DNA from: Noviherbaspirillum saxi
Lineage (GTDB): Bacteria; Pseudomonadota; Gammaproteobacteria; Burkholderiales; Burkholderiaceae_D
Length of the DNA stretch: 64,000 nt
NCBI RefSeq assembly: GCF_003591035.1
Contig: NZ_QYUO01000001.1
Location: forward strand, 1,674,001-1,738,000
Direction of reading: 5' to 3'
Shown here: positions 26,628 through 36,110 of the stretch, piece after piece
Layout: every line of letters begins with the position of its first letter
Position numbering within the stretch: position 1 is the first letter of the stretch
Program-made: the position numbers and the translations under genes
Notes under the pieces: model-generated
The model's database searches: none
Seen by the model: only the letters and a program-made list of their open reading frames with translations
Told to the model about the DNA's origin: nothing

Positions 26628-29042
26628 ATGACGACTTCCACAACATTAACTGAACACACCCAACTGCCGCTGTTGCCGTTGCGGGACGTTGTAGTTTTCC
26701 CGCATATGGTGATCCCGCTCTTCGTTGGCCGTCCCAAGTCGATCAAGGCTCTCGAAGCAGCAATGGAGCAGGGCAAGAGCATCATGCTTGCTGCTCAAAA
26801 GGCCGCCGCGAAGGACGAACCATCCGCCGATGACATCTACGAGATCGGCTGCGTCGCCAACATCCTGCAGATGCTCAAGCTTCCTGACGGTACCGTCAAA
26901 GTTCTGGTGGAAGGTGCCCAGCGCGCACGCATTCACAGCATCAGCGAACTCGATACGCATTTCATCGCCGAGCTGACTCCGGTCGAATCGGAGTCTGGCG
27001 ACGAATCGGAAGTCGAAGCCATGCGTCGTGCGATCGTTCAACAATTCGATCAGTACGTCAAACTGAACAAAAAAATTCCTCCTGAAATTCTTACTTCTCT
27101 TGCGGGAATTGATGACGCAGGGCGCCTGGCGGACACCATAGCAGCGCATTTGCCGCTCAAGCTTGAGCAAAAACAGGTGATTCTGGAAATCTTCAACGTC
27201 GCCAAACGCCATGAGCACCTGCTCGGACAACTCGAGGGTGAACTTGACATTCTGCAAGTTGAAAAGCGCATCCGTGGCCGCGTCAAGCGTCAGATGGAAA
27301 AATCCCAGCGCGAGTATTACCTGAACGAACAGGTAAAGGCTATCCAGAAGGAACTGGGCGAAGGCGAAGAGGGCGCTGACCTCGAAGAGCTCGAAAAGAA
27401 AATCATCGCAGCCAAGATGCCGAAAGAGGCGCGTGAAAAGGCACAGGCCGAGTTGAAAAAACTTAAGCTGATGTCGCCGATGTCTGCAGAGGCAACAGTC
27501 GTTCGGAATTACATCGACACCATGCTCAGCCTGCCATGGCGCAAGAAGTCCAAGGTCAATAACGATCTTCCGAATGCCGAGAAAGTCTTGGAAGGCGAGC
27601 ACTATGGCCTTGAGAAGGTCAAGGAACGCATTCTGGAATATCTCGCTGTGCAACAGCGTGTAGATAAGTTAAAGGCGCCGATCCTTTGCCTCGTCGGCCC
27701 CCCGGGCGTCGGCAAGACTTCGCTTGGGCAGTCTATCGCGCGTGCGACCAACCGCAAGTTTGTCCGCATGGCGCTGGGCGGTGTGCGCGATGAAGCCGAG
27801 ATTCGTGGCCATCGTCGTACCTACATCGGTTCGATGCCGGGCAAGATTTTGCAAAGTCTGTCAAAGACAGGCGTACGCAACCCCTTGTTCCTGCTTGACG
27901 AAGTGGACAAGCTCGGACAGGACTTCCGTGGCGATCCATCATCGGCACTGCTCGAGGTTCTCGATCCCGAGCAGAACCACACGTTCTCCGACCATTACAT
28001 CGAAGTCGATTTCGACCTGTCCGATGTGATGTTTGTTGCCACGTCGAATTCGCTGAATATTCCACCGGCGCTGCTCGACCGGATGGAAGTGATCCGCTTA
28101 TCCGGCTATACCGAAGACGAGAAAACAAATATTGCGACGCGTTATCTTCTTCCAAAGCAGATTACCAATAACGGCTTGAAGGAAGATGAGATCAACGTCG
28201 CCGAATCGGCGATTCGCGACATCATTCGCTATTACACACGCGAAGCCGGCGTGCGCTCGCTTGAACGCGAAGTTTCCAAGATCTGCCGAAAAGTCGTGAA
28301 AATGCTTCTGCTGAAAAAGCAGGATCGCAAGGTCATCGTCACCTCGAAGAACCTCGACAAGTTCCTCGGTGTAAGGCGTTATGACTTTGGCATGGCCGAA
28401 AAGGAAAACCAGGTAGGTCAGGTCGTTGGTCTTGCGTGGACCGAAGTCGGTGGCGATCTCTTGACGATCGAAGCAATGACGATGCCTGGCAAAGGCGATG
28501 TCATTCGTACTGGTACCTTGGGCGATGTCATGAAAGAGTCGATCGAGGCTGCTCGTACGGTCGTTCGTAGTCGAGCGAAACGTCTGGGTATCCAAAGCGA
28601 CCTGTTCAGCAAGAGCGACATCCATATTCACGTGCCGGAGGGGGCGACTCCGAAAGATGGACCATCCGCCGGTATCGCGATGACTACGGCGCTAGTGTCG
28701 GTCTTGACTGGTATTCCGGTGCGCGCGGATGTGGCCATGACGGGTGAAATTACTCTCCGTGGAGAAGTCCTTCCCATTGGTGGCCTGAAGGAAAAGCTGC
28801 TGGCGGCACATCGTGGCGGAATCAAGACTGCCCTGATTCCGGAACAGAATGTCAAAGACCTCGCCGATATTCCGGACAACGTCAAAAACAAACTGGAAAT
28901 CATTCCGGTGCGCTGGATTGACAAGGTCCTCGAAGTTGCCTTGGAGCGTCAACCGACTGCGTTGAGCGATGTCGATGCACCGGTAGATACTGCGGTGACA
29001 GCAAGTACCGGGCAAACCGACCCAAATGTTGTCAAGCACTAA
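26628..29042 (+). CDS. lon: Lon protease (ATP-dependent, La)
   Basis: 804 residues, standard LonA. An N-terminal substrate-binding LAN domain begins [21 protein letters not shown] coiled-coil region is followed by the AAA+ domain with Walker [10 protein letters not shown] and Walker [11 protein letters not shown]. The protease domain holds the catalytic dyad Ser680 ([10 protein letters not shown]) and Lys about 723 ([16 protein letters not shown]). Lon degrades misfolded and regulatory proteins in the cytoplasm. It follows clpX on the same strand after a terminator and is ended by its own strong terminator. Confidence 0.98.
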   Translation: MTTSTTLTEHTQLPLLPLRDVVVFPHMVIPLFVGRPKSIKALEAAMEQGKSIMLAAQKAAAKDEPSADDIYEIGCVANILQMLKLPDGTVKVLVEGAQRARIHSISELDTHFIAELTPVESESGDESEVEAMRRAIVQQFDQYVKLNKKIPPEILTSLAGIDDAGRLADTIAAHLPLKLEQKQVILEIFNVAKRHEHLLGQLEGELDILQVEKRIRGRVKRQMEKSQREYYLNEQVKAIQKELGEGEEGADLEELEKKIIAAKMPKEAREKAQAELKKLKLMSPMSAEATVVRNYIDTMLSLPWRKKSKVNNDLPNAEKVLEGEHYGLEKVKERILEYLAVQQRVDKLKAPILCLVGPPGVGKTSLGQSIARATNRKFVRMALGGVRDEAEIRGHRRTYIGSMPGKILQSLSKTGVRNPLFLLDEVDKLGQDFRGDPSSALLEVLDPEQNHTFSDHYIEVDFDLSDVMFVATSNSLNIPPALLDRMEVIRLSGYTEDEKTNIATRYLLPKQITNNGLKEDEINVAESAIRDIIRYYTREAGVRSLEREVSKICRKVVKMLLLKKQDRKVIVTSKNLDKFLGVRRYDFGMAEKENQVGQVVGLAWTEVGGDLLTIEAMTMPGKGDVIRTGTLGDVMKESIEAARTVVRSRAKRLGIQSDLFSKSDIHIHVPEGATPKDGPSAGIAMTTALVSVLTGIPVRADVAMTGEITLRGEVLPIGGLKEKLLAAHRGGIKTALIPEQNVKDLADIPDNVKNKLEIIPVRWIDKVLEVALERQPTALSDVDAPVDTAVTASTGQTDPNVVKH

Positions 29043-29070
29043 GCGGTTCCGGTTCTTGCAAGACAACACC

Positions 29071-29102
29071 AAAAAACGCGCCAGCAATGGCGCGTTTTTT
29101 AT
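29071..29102 (+). terminator. intrinsic terminator of lon
   Basis: AAAAAACGCGCCA pairs with TGGCGCGTTTTTT around a 4-nt loop. The stem is long and the T-run is symmetrical. Confidence 0.92.
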
Positions 29103-29241
29103 TGCCGGCACGCCGCTATCAGCCAAATTAACTTAATCGAAAATGGCGTTCGATAAACGCGCAGATTCGTATGATGACTGCTTGACACAAGACTTTGTGA
29201 CTTGTTAAATAACCCATGCAGAAATTTCTCTTCTGCATGTC

Positions 29242-29410
29242 TTATACCAATTCCGACCAGTAGCGTAACGTAATATATGACATCGATGGGTTTGTTTGAC
29301 TGGCAAGGCGCAGAAGGAATCAATAACATTGCTATTGACGACGAGTGCAACGCAGCCATGCCGACAAATCCATCGATGTCATGCCGCGTTATGGCTACGG
29401 ATTGGTATTA
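29242..29410. repeat. 169-bp near-palindromic repeat (REP/MITE-like)
   Basis: The ends are inverted: TTATACCAAT at 29242-29251 and ATTGGTATTA at 29401-29410. Inner blocks are also mirrored: ATGACATCGATGG (29277-29289) with CCATCGATGTCAT (29370-29382), and a central CAATAACATTGCTATTG that is itself nearly palindromic. The whole element is thus one long imperfect hairpin. It has no coding capacity, no transposase and no obvious target-site duplication. The AT-rich inverted ends resemble dispersed palindromic elements common in betaproteobacterial genomes; only one copy lies in this window. Confidence 0.75.
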
Positions 29411-29417
29411 ACTAACA

Positions 29418-29457
29418 TTGCACCGGCACGATAAAACAAGATAAATGCACGGTGCAA
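29418..29457. promoter_or_regulatory. inverted repeat TTGCACCG...CGGTGCAA before hupB
   Basis: Perfect 8-bp arms (29418-29425 and 29450-29457) are separated by 24 bp and end 26 bp before the HU start. The left arm also contains a possible -35 (TTGCAC), with ATAAAT 17 bp further as -10. It could be an operator or a leader hairpin. It starts 8 bp after the palindromic repeat ends. Confidence 0.45.
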
Positions 29458-29483
29458 ATTCCAACTTCAAAGAGGGGACCTTA

Positions 29484-29756
29484 GTGAATAAAACAGAATT
29501 GATTGACCATATTGCAGGTACAGCCGACATTTCGAAAGCAGCGGCAACGCGCGCACTCGACGCAATGATAGGTGCCGTCAAAACCACACTGAAGAAAAAT
29601 GGTTCCGTCACCCTGGTCGGCTTCGGTACGTTCATGGTTGGCAAACGCGCAGCGCGCACTGGGCGCAACCCGCGCACTGGTGACGCAATCAAGATCAAGG
29701 CGGCCAAAGTGCCGAAGTTCCGTCCTGGCAAAGGACTGAAGGATGCGCTCAATTGA
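29484..29756 (+). CDS. hupB: DNA-binding protein HU
   Basis: 90 residues from a GTG start at 29484 (GAGGGGACC lies upstream), exactly the HU length; an upstream ATG at 29445 would add 13 residues. Typical features are [10 protein letters not shown] at the N-terminus, [21 protein letters not shown] with the DNA-intercalating Pro arm, and the end [18 protein letters not shown] bends and compacts DNA. The lon-hupB order is conserved in many proteobacteria; here a palindromic repeat is inserted between the two. Confidence 0.97.
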   Translation: MNKTELIDHIAGTADISKAAATRALDAMIGAVKTTLKKNGSVTLVGFGTFMVGKRAARTGRNPRTGDAIKIKAAKVPKFRPGKGLKDALN

Positions 29757-29835
29757 TTGATCTGATCTGATCACGTAATCGCATGCCTGACTGCACAATC
29801 TAACATTTAGTAGTGCAACAAAATAAAAGATCCTA

Positions 29836-29841
29836 TATAAT
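29836..29841 (+). promoter_or_regulatory. -10 box (TATAAT) for the tRNA-Val/tRNA-Asp unit
   Basis: A perfect TATAAT within an AT-rich stretch lies 60 bp before tRNA-Val. No good -35 is visible at 16-18 bp. Confidence 0.45.
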
Positions 29842-29901
29842 CTTGTTTTTCTCGACGTGGTGACAAACGTCCAGGAAGTTTGGCTGACTAAGTGTGGATC
29901 C

Positions 29902-29977
29902 GGGTGCTTAGCTCAGTTGGTAGAGCGGCGCCCTTACAAGGCGTAGGTCGGGAGTTCGAGCCTCTCAGCACCCACCA
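29902..29977 (+). tRNA. tRNA-Val (anticodon UAC)
   Basis: 76 nt with encoded CCA. The acceptor GGGTGCT pairs with AGCACCC, the D-arm is TAGCTCAGTTGGTAGAGC, the anticodon loop CTTACAA gives TAC, and the T-loop has GTTCGAGCC. Confidence 0.97.
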
Positions 29978-30003
29978 AGCAGCCAAGCATGCAGCAAAAA
30001 TTA

Positions 30004-30080
30004 GGAGTGGTAGTTCAGTCGGTTAGAATACCGGCCTGTCACGCCGGGGGTCGCGGGTTCGAGTCCCGTCCACTCCGCCA
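30004..30080 (+). tRNA. tRNA-Asp (anticodon GUC)
   Basis: 77 nt with encoded CCA. The acceptor GGAGTGG pairs with CCACTCC, the anticodon loop CTGTCAC gives GTC, and the T-loop is GGTTCGAGTCC. It lies 26 bp after tRNA-Val and is co-transcribed, followed by a terminator. Confidence 0.97.
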
Positions 30081-30086
30081 AAAACC

Positions 30087-30118
30087 GAAAAAAGGCGAAC
30101 GTAAGTTCGCCTTTTTTC
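30087..30118 (+). terminator. terminator of the tRNA-Val/tRNA-Asp unit
   Basis: GAAAAAAGGCGAAC pairs perfectly with GTTCGCCTTTTTTC around a GTAA loop. Confidence 0.92.
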
Positions 30119-30223
30119 ATATGCGGCAATGCTTTTGCTTAGACGGCGTTCTATGCTGTAAAGGGCCATGCAAGCCGGTCCGCGCAAACAGTGTTATCGC
30201 AATCCGTATCTTATGGACTGAAC

Positions 30224-32155
30224 ATGTTTGAATTCATTCGTACCCATCGGCGCCTCATGCAGTTTGCGCTGCTGCTGTTTATATTCCCTTCCTTTGCATT
30301 TTTCGGACTTGAAGGCTACACCCAGTTCCGCGAAGGTGGCGACGCAGTCGCCAAGGTGGCGGGGCAATCCATTACCCAACAGGAATTCGACAATGCCCAA
30401 CGCGAACAGATGGAACGCCTTCGGCAAATGTTCGGTGGTCAGTTCGACCCCAAGTTGCTGGACACGCCGGAGGCGCGGCAAAACGTTCTCGATGGCCTGA
30501 TCGCACAGCGCGTAATGGCATCCGAGGCTGCAAAGAATCACCTGTCGGTCAGCGATCAGGCATTGCAGCAGACAATCCTTGCCATTCCGGGTATGACTGG
30601 TCCCGACGGAAAATTCGATGTGGAACGCTACAAGTCCTTGCTTGCCGCTCAGGGGATGACCCCGACCATGTATGAAGCACGGTTGCGGCAGGATCTGACG
30701 CTTCAACAAGTCAACGCGGGTGTGCAAGCAAGCGCGTTTGCGCCGAAGACCGTTGCCGGCCGTTTATCGGACCTGAACGATCAGGAACGTGAGGTTCAGG
30801 AAGTATTGTTCAAGGCGTCTGATTTCGTGTCTCAGGTCAAGGTAACGGATGACATGCTGAAAGCGTATTACGAGAAAAATGCGAAGCAGTTTGAAATTCC
30901 GGAACTGGTAAAAGCAGAATACGCCGTTCTCAATAGCGATGCTGTCGCCGCGCAAATTACCGTCAGTGACGCAGACATCAAATCCTATTACGACCAGAAT
31001 GCTTCACGGTATACCGAAGAAGAACAGCGCCGCGCAAGCCATATCCTCATCAAGGCCGACAAGGGTGCATCGGCGGCAGACAAGAGCGCTGCAAAGGAAA
31101 AAGCGGAAAAGCTGCTGGTTCAGGCACGCAAGAATCCGGCTGACTTCGCAAAACTTGCAAAGGAACATTCGCAAGATCCGGGTTCGGCAGAGCGTGGCGG
31201 CGATCTCGATTTCTTTGGCAAGGGCATGATGGTCAAGCCCTTCGAAGACACAGTGTTCAAACTCAAGCAGGGCGAGATCAGCGATGTTGTCGAGTCCGAT
31301 TTTGGCTATCACATCATTCAGTTGACCGGAGTAAAAGCTGCAACAGCGAAATCCCTGGACGAAGTAAAAAGCCAGATTGCCGCAGATATCAAGAAACAGC
31401 TTGCCGCCAAAAGATTTACCGAACTGGCCGAGCAGTTCACCAACACTGTCTATGAGCAATCTGAAAGCCTGAAGCCTGTTACCGACAAGCTGAAACTGAA
31501 GATAGAAAACGTCGATGGCTTGACCCGCGTGCCGAATCCAACCGCGGCGCCGACAGCTCCATATAACAATCCGAAATTCCTCGCTGCGCTGTTTTCCGAT
31601 GAGGCGGTGAAGAATAAGCGCAATACCGAAGCCGTAGAGGTGTCACCCAATACCTTGATCGCAGGGCGAGTCCTCGAATACAAACCGGTCAGTAAACGTC
31701 CGTTTGAAGAGGTCCAGGCAATCGTGCGAGAGCGTGTGGTCCAGGAGGAGGCGGCGGCTTTGGCGAAAAAAGCTGGCGAGGCGAAACTCGCTGCGGTGAA
31801 AGCCGGTAGCGACACCGCTGGCTTCGGCCAGGCGAAGACCGTGTCCCGCGCCAAGGCGGAAGGCATGAACGGTGCGGCACTGTCGGCAGTAATGAAAGCC
31901 GATACGAGTAAGCTTCCTGCCTATGTGGGCGTTGATCTGGGCGCGCAAGGATACGGCGTTTACCGCATCAACAAGGTGGCGCAGCCGGCAAATCCGGACG
32001 TGGCACGCCGCCAGGCAGAACAGCAACAGATTGCAGGCGCATTGGCCCAACAGGAAGCCCTGGCCTATCTGGAGGCGTTAAAGAAGAAAGCAAAGGTCGA
32101 AATACTGAAGCCGGTGGCTTCGTCCAACAACGCAGAAACTGCTGATACGAAATAA
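30224..32155 (+). CDS. ppiD: peptidyl-prolyl isomerase PpiD, inner-membrane-anchored periplasmic chaperone
   Basis: 643 residues from ATG 30224, where the family N-terminus MFEFIRTHRRLMQFAL begins; the single membrane anchor spans about residues 12-32. A SurA-like N-terminal chaperone segment is followed by a parvulin domain around residues 265-370 (RRASHILIKAD and DLDFFGKGMMVKPFEDTVF). PpiD assists proteins leaving the Sec translocon. The lon-hupB-tRNA-ppiD order is well conserved. Confidence 0.94.
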   Translation: MFEFIRTHRRLMQFALLLFIFPSFAFFGLEGYTQFREGGDAVAKVAGQSITQQEFDNAQREQMERLRQMFGGQFDPKLLDTPEARQNVLDGLIAQRVMASEAAKNHLSVSDQALQQTILAIPGMTGPDGKFDVERYKSLLAAQGMTPTMYEARLRQDLTLQQVNAGVQASAFAPKTVAGRLSDLNDQEREVQEVLFKASDFVSQVKVTDDMLKAYYEKNAKQFEIPELVKAEYAVLNSDAVAAQITVSDADIKSYYDQNASRYTEEEQRRASHILIKADKGASAADKSAAKEKAEKLLVQARKNPADFAKLAKEHSQDPGSAERGGDLDFFGKGMMVKPFEDTVFKLKQGEISDVVESDFGYHIIQLTGVKAATAKSLDEVKSQIAADIKKQLAAKRFTELAEQFTNTVYEQSESLKPVTDKLKLKIENVDGLTRVPNPTAAPTAPYNNPKFLAALFSDEAVKNKRNTEAVEVSPNTLIAGRVLEYKPVSKRPFEEVQAIVRERVVQEEAAALAKKAGEAKLAAVKAGSDTAGFGQAKTVSRAKAEGMNGAALSAVMKADTSKLPAYVGVDLGAQGYGVYRINKVAQPANPDVARRQAEQQQIAGALAQQEALAYLEALKKKAKVEILKPVASSNNAETADTK

Positions 32156-32174
32156 TTGCAGGCTGCATGCCTTG

Positions 32175-32207
32175 AAAAAAACCGCTCGTTATCACGAGCG
32201 GTTTTTT
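32175..32207 (+). terminator. intrinsic terminator of ppiD
   Basis: AAAAAACCGCTCGT pairs with ACGAGCGGTTTTTT around a 4-nt loop. The symmetrical A/T tails could serve both ppiD and the convergent esterase gene. Confidence 0.9.
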
Positions 32208-32244
32208 ATGTTCAAAGCAACTCTGCAGCAGAAAGAAATTCCAT

Positions 32245-32895
32245 TTACTTGCCCAGCAACGGCTTCAGATAAGGCCAGATATTTTCCAGAATGATTGGCT
32301 GCGCCTCAGCCAGTGGATGTATGCGGTCGGACTGGAACAGCTTGGGCTGATTGGCGACACCTTGCAGTAAAAATGGTGCGAACGAAATCTTTGTTTCCTT
32401 CGAAAGTTTTTCATACATGCCCGAGAATTTTTGTGTGTATTCACGGCCGTAGTTGGGGGGGATCTGCATCCCTACAAGAAGCACGTTGGCTTTCGCCTTG
32501 CGCGAGGCATTGATCATGTCACGCAGATTCCCCTCCGCCGATGCAACCGGTAGTCCACGCAAACCATCATTGGCACCCAGTTCGACGATCACGATATCCG
32601 GTCGATGCTGACCGAGGAGGGCGGGTAGCCGCGCCTTGCCTCCGCTAGTGGTTTCGCCGCTGATGCTTGCATTGACAATGACCGCGTCGATTTTCGATTG
32701 CTTGAGGCGTTGTTCAAGCAAACTTACCCAGCCGCTGCCGCGTGCGAGGCCGTACTCCGCCGACAGGCTATCACCGAGCACAAGCACGGTTTTTGATGCA
32801 GAATAGGCGCACGTTGCAAAGAAGAAGAACGACAGCGCCGCCAGCCATCTTAAGTTATTAATCCCGGATTTATATTTCTTACCATTATCACGCAT
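32245..32895 (-). CDS. tesA: GDSL-family arylesterase/lysophospholipase, TesA-like
   Basis: 216 residues from ATG 32895. A signal peptide (LRWLAALSFFFFATCAYSA) precedes the SGNH hydrolase core: block I VLVLGDSLSAEYGLA with the nucleophile Ser, block II Gly in NASISGETTSGG, block III IVELGANDGLRG, and block V DRIHPLAEAQ with Asp and His. It acts in the periplasm on acyl esters or lysophospholipids. Its ATG and the ATG of the divergent ABC ATPase share the bases CATG, so each promoter must lie inside the other gene. A longer reading to 33084 is an antisense artefact over the ATPase. Confidence 0.92.
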   Translation of the reverse strand: MRDNGKKYKSGINNLRWLAALSFFFFATCAYSASKTVLVLGDSLSAEYGLARGSGWVSLLEQRLKQSKIDAVIVNASISGETTSGGKARLPALLGQHRPDIVIVELGANDGLRGLPVASAEGNLRDMINASRKAKANVLLVGMQIPPNYGREYTQKFSGMYEKLSKETKISFAPFLLQGVANQPKLFQSDRIHPLAEAQPIILENIWPYLKPLLGK

Positions 32896-33574
32896 GCCTG
32901 GACCTTCCTTAACACCTGCAATTGAAGTCGTTCGATTGAGCAAGCGCGTCACCGATGCAACGGGCGAGCTAACCATCTTGAGTGGTATCGATTTTACCGT
33001 CCGTCCAGGAGAGACGCTCGCAATCGTAGGCGCGTCCGGATCCGGCAAGTCCACCTTGCTTGGTTTGCTTGCCGGCCTCGACATGCCTACCGAAGGAACG
33101 GTAAAGCTGGACGGCGTCGATATTTTTGCATTGGATGAAGACGGACGTGCCGGCTTGCGTCAAGCCAAGCTGGGATTTGTATTCCAGTCTTTCCAGTTGC
33201 TTGCCCATCTCACCGCCCTTGAAAACGTCATGCTCCCGCTGGAGCTCAGGCGCGATGACGAGGCCAGATCGAAGGCGGAAGCAATGCTCGGCCGGGTTGG
33301 GCTTTCCAGCCGATTACGGCACTATCCAAAATTCCTGTCGGGCGGCGAACAGCAACGTGTCGCGCTCGCACGCGCATTTGTGACAACTCCGCCTCTCTTG
33401 TTCGCGGATGAGCCCACAGGAAGTCTGGATGCCGCTACTGGCGACTCCGTTATCAAGTTGATGTTCGAGCTCAATGAAGAACGCGGCTCGACCCTTGTGC
33501 TGGTCACGCACGATCCGTCGATCGCCGCGCGGTGCAAGCGAACCATCACCATTTCCGCCGGTCGCCTTACCTGA
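32894..33574 (+). CDS. ybbA: ABC transporter ATP-binding protein, YbbA/LolD-like
   Basis: A 226-residue ATPase of the MacB/LolD type: Walker A GASGSGKST (about residue 44), Q-loop FVFQSFQLLAHLTALENV, signature LSGGEQQRVALARA, Walker B LLFADEPTGSLD, and H-loop VTHD. In E. coli ybbA is divergent from tesA exactly as here and is followed by the large permease ybbP. In this window the permease is missing; the next gene, on the other strand, is an EamA transporter. The ATPase is either an orphan or works with a remote permease. Confidence 0.88.
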   Translation: MPGPSLTPAIEVVRLSKRVTDATGELTILSGIDFTVRPGETLAIVGASGSGKSTLLGLLAGLDMPTEGTVKLDGVDIFALDEDGRAGLRQAKLGFVFQSFQLLAHLTALENVMLPLELRRDDEARSKAEAMLGRVGLSSRLRHYPKFLSGGEQQRVALARAFVTTPPLLFADEPTGSLDAATGDSVIKLMFELNEERGSTLVLVTHDPSIAARCKRTITISAGRLT

Positions 33575-33599
33575 AAAGTCGGTTGCGAAAAGCTGCGCA

Positions 33600-34511
33600 C
33601 TACAAGGCGGCCTGCCTGTGCATGCGGCGATGCTCGACGTAGGCGATTCCCATTCCGCTTGCGCAGATAATACCGATGCCAAGGGCGGTCAAGGTATCGG
33701 GCAATTGATTGAACACCAGCCAGCCCATTCCCGTCGCTGAAATAATCTGCAGATAGAAGAACGGCGTCAGCAGCGAGGCTTCCGCATGCTTGTAGGCGCT
33801 GTTGACGAAATAATGTCCGACCGTGCTGGTGATGCCGGTCGACGCAAGGATCAGCCATTCGCGTGTGGTCGGCATATGGGATGACCAGAAAAATGGAACG
33901 ATCAGCGTGCTGGCAATCATGCCGACCAAGCCTCCGTAGAATAACGTCACTAATGGATGGTCGGTCTGGTTGGTCTTGCGGGTCAGTACCGATACGCCGG
34001 CGAAGATGATGGCGGATGCGGCGCCAAGCAGTACACCTGCCGGCACGATCCCTCCGCCCGGACGCATCACGATCAGCATGCCGATAAAGCCGATGCCGAC
34101 GGCAACCCAGCGCGACGGATAGCTCTTTTCCTTGAGCAGCCATGGCGATACCGCCAGCACGATCAGCGGCGCGCAGAAATTCATTGCGGTGCCTTCGGAA
34201 AGCGGCACGATCTTCAGTACCGAGAAGAACACGATGGTTGAAAAAAGCAGCATCGCGGCGCGAAATATCTGTAGGCCGGGGCGTTGGGTTGCCAGGATAC
34301 TGCGTCCGGTTTTTCGGTAGTACAGCGGCGCAAGGGTGGCCGCCATGAAGACGGTATTAATCGTGTAGCGCATCCATGCAATCATCACTACATGGTAGCC
34401 GGCCTGAGTCAGCAGTTTTCCGGCGGTATCGAGCAGCGTAAGAGTCCACTGGCCAGCGACCAGGCAGGCAATGCCAAGCCATAGGTTAGCGCGGGACGTG
34501 GCGTTGTGCAT
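33600..34511 (-). CDS. EamA/DMT-family transporter
   Basis: 303 residues with ten hydrophobic segments in two EamA repeats (SEGTAMNFCAPLIVLAVSPWLL in the first; KHAEASLLTPFFYLQIISATGMGWLVF in the second). These drug/metabolite transporters export amino acids, nucleosides or similar small molecules; the substrate is unknown. Its start overlaps the end of nnrDE by 26 bp, so it is the last gene of the dadA-lhgO-nnrDE run. Confidence 0.9.
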   Translation of the reverse strand: MHNATSRANLWLGIACLVAGQWTLTLLDTAGKLLTQAGYHVVMIAWMRYTINTVFMAATLAPLYYRKTGRSILATQRPGLQIFRAAMLLFSTIVFFSVLKIVPLSEGTAMNFCAPLIVLAVSPWLLKEKSYPSRWVAVGIGFIGMLIVMRPGGGIVPAGVLLGAASAIIFAGVSVLTRKTNQTDHPLVTLFYGGLVGMIASTLIVPFFWSSHMPTTREWLILASTGITSTVGHYFVNSAYKHAEASLLTPFFYLQIISATGMGWLVFNQLPDTLTALGIGIICASGMGIAYVEHRRMHRQAAL

Positions 34512-36075
34512 GCTGCTCCGTCAATTGATTGAGAATGCGCCGAGCGGCAGGAATCAATTCGCTCGCCGTCAGTCCAATCGGTCCGACGCCATCGCGCACG
34601 AGCGCATCGGCGGCCGCGCCGTGGACCCAGACTGCAGCAAGCGCCGCTTCCCAGCAGGGAAACGTCTGGGCCAGAAGCGCTCCGCAGATGCCGGCCAATA
34701 CGTCTCCGCTGCCGGCCGTGGCCAGCGCCGGGTTCCCGGTTGGATTGATGACCAGCGCCCCGTCAGCGCGCGCCACGATGCTACCCGAACCTTTCAGCAC
34801 AACCACCGCATTGGTCTGCTGGGCCAATCGGCGAGCTGAGTTCATCCGGTCTGCCTGGACGCTGCGCGTATCGGTCTGCAGCAAGCGCGCCGCCTCCAGC
34901 GGGTGCGGTGTCAACATGGATGGCGCGCTGCGCTTTCTTAGCGCTTGCTGCAAGGTCTCGTCGACAGAAAGCAGGTTCAGCGCATCCGCATCCAGCACAA
35001 GAGGACAGTCGCTGAGCAGCGCCTTTTCCAGCACTTCCTTTGCTTGCTGCGATGTGCCGAGGCCGGGCCCCACCACAAGCACGCCGGTGAAGGTTTCGAT
35101 TTCCACGACGTGGCGGCACATCAGTTCGGGTTGCAGGAAATCATAGGCCGGAGTCTGATCGACAAACGCAGTGAACACCCGGCCTGCGCCGCACTTTGCC
35201 GCAGCATGCGACGACAGGACAGGGGCGCCCGCCATGCCGCGACCGCCTCCGATCACGGTCACGTCACCATAGCTTCCCTTATGCGAGCTGTGACGACGCT
35301 TCCTAAGGTTCGTGGAAAACAGGTGAATGCCGCCAAGACGCGCAGTCGATGGGCCGAACGGCATGAGATCGATATCAAGGCCGGCGACACGTACTTCGCC
35401 GGCATGATCGCGGCCTTCGCTGGTATGCAGACCGGCCTTGTTGCCGATAAAAGTCAGGGTATGTGTCGCCACTATCGCAATGCCGTCCGCGCCGCCCACT
35501 ACGGTCCCGGTATCGGCATCGAGGCCGCTGGGAACATCGAGCGCAAGCACCGGGCAGGGCAAGGCGTTGATGGCTTCCACCAGCGTACGCAAGGAATCCG
35601 TGATCGGCCGTGCCAGACCAATTCCGAATAGTCCATCAACCACAAGGTCCCAATCGACTGGGTGGCGGATAGCATCGGCATTAGGCGCAATCAACCTTAT
35701 GCCCACTGCCTGCGCGCGTTCCAGCGCACGCTGCGCATCCTCCGGCTGCCTGGAAGGATCGGCGCATACCATGACGGTCGGATGCAAGCCGGCATCGGCA
35801 AGCAGGCACGCCATCACGAGCGCATCGCCGCCGTTATTGCCCGGACCGGCGACAAGCAATACCTTGGCCGCGGCAGGCTGCAGCTGAAGCAGGCTAAGTG
35901 CCAGCGTCGTGGCCGCTTTGGCGGCGCGTTGCATGAGCGTGCCAGGCGGCAGCGCGGACATCGTATCGCGCTCGATGTTACGCACTTCGTCAACGGTGTA
36001 GAGCGCCGTTGGATCATGCATGAAGGAATTGCCGGTTCCGTTGGGAATGCGAGTACTAGGCAAATGTTCTGTCAT
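34486..36075 (-). CDS. nnrDE: bifunctional NAD(P)HX epimerase / ADP-dependent NAD(P)HX dehydratase
   Basis: 529 residues (E. coli NnrDE is about 515). The N-terminal YjeF epimerase domain shows VAGPGNNGGDALVMA and DVPSGLDADTG. The C-terminal ribokinase-like dehydratase shows GGGRGMAGAPVLSSHAA, TPHPLEAARLL and the catalytic GSGDVLAGICGA. It repairs hydrated NAD(P)H in the cytoplasm. The start may instead be Met19 (36021), since residues 1-18 are weakly typical. Confidence 0.93.
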   Translation of the reverse strand: MTEHLPSTRIPNGTGNSFMHDPTALYTVDEVRNIERDTMSALPPGTLMQRAAKAATTLALSLLQLQPAAAKVLLVAGPGNNGGDALVMACLLADAGLHPTVMVCADPSRQPEDAQRALERAQAVGIRLIAPNADAIRHPVDWDLVVDGLFGIGLARPITDSLRTLVEAINALPCPVLALDVPSGLDADTGTVVGGADGIAIVATHTLTFIGNKAGLHTSEGRDHAGEVRVAGLDIDLMPFGPSTARLGGIHLFSTNLRKRRHSSHKGSYGDVTVIGGGRGMAGAPVLSSHAAAKCGAGRVFTAFVDQTPAYDFLQPELMCRHVVEIETFTGVLVVGPGLGTSQQAKEVLEKALLSDCPLVLDADALNLLSVDETLQQALRKRSAPSMLTPHPLEAARLLQTDTRSVQADRMNSARRLAQQTNAVVVLKGSGSIVARADGALVINPTGNPALATAGSGDVLAGICGALLAQTFPCWEAALAAVWVHGAAADALVRDGVGPIGLTASELIPAARRILNQLTEQHAQRHVPR

Positions 36076-36110
36076 GCGAGCTGGTCGAATGGATAAGAAA
36101 GCGGACAGGC

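Noticed and set aside
29754..29775. Short tandem repeat TGATC-TGATC after hupB
   Set aside because: Only two to three copies of 5 bp; compatible with chance.
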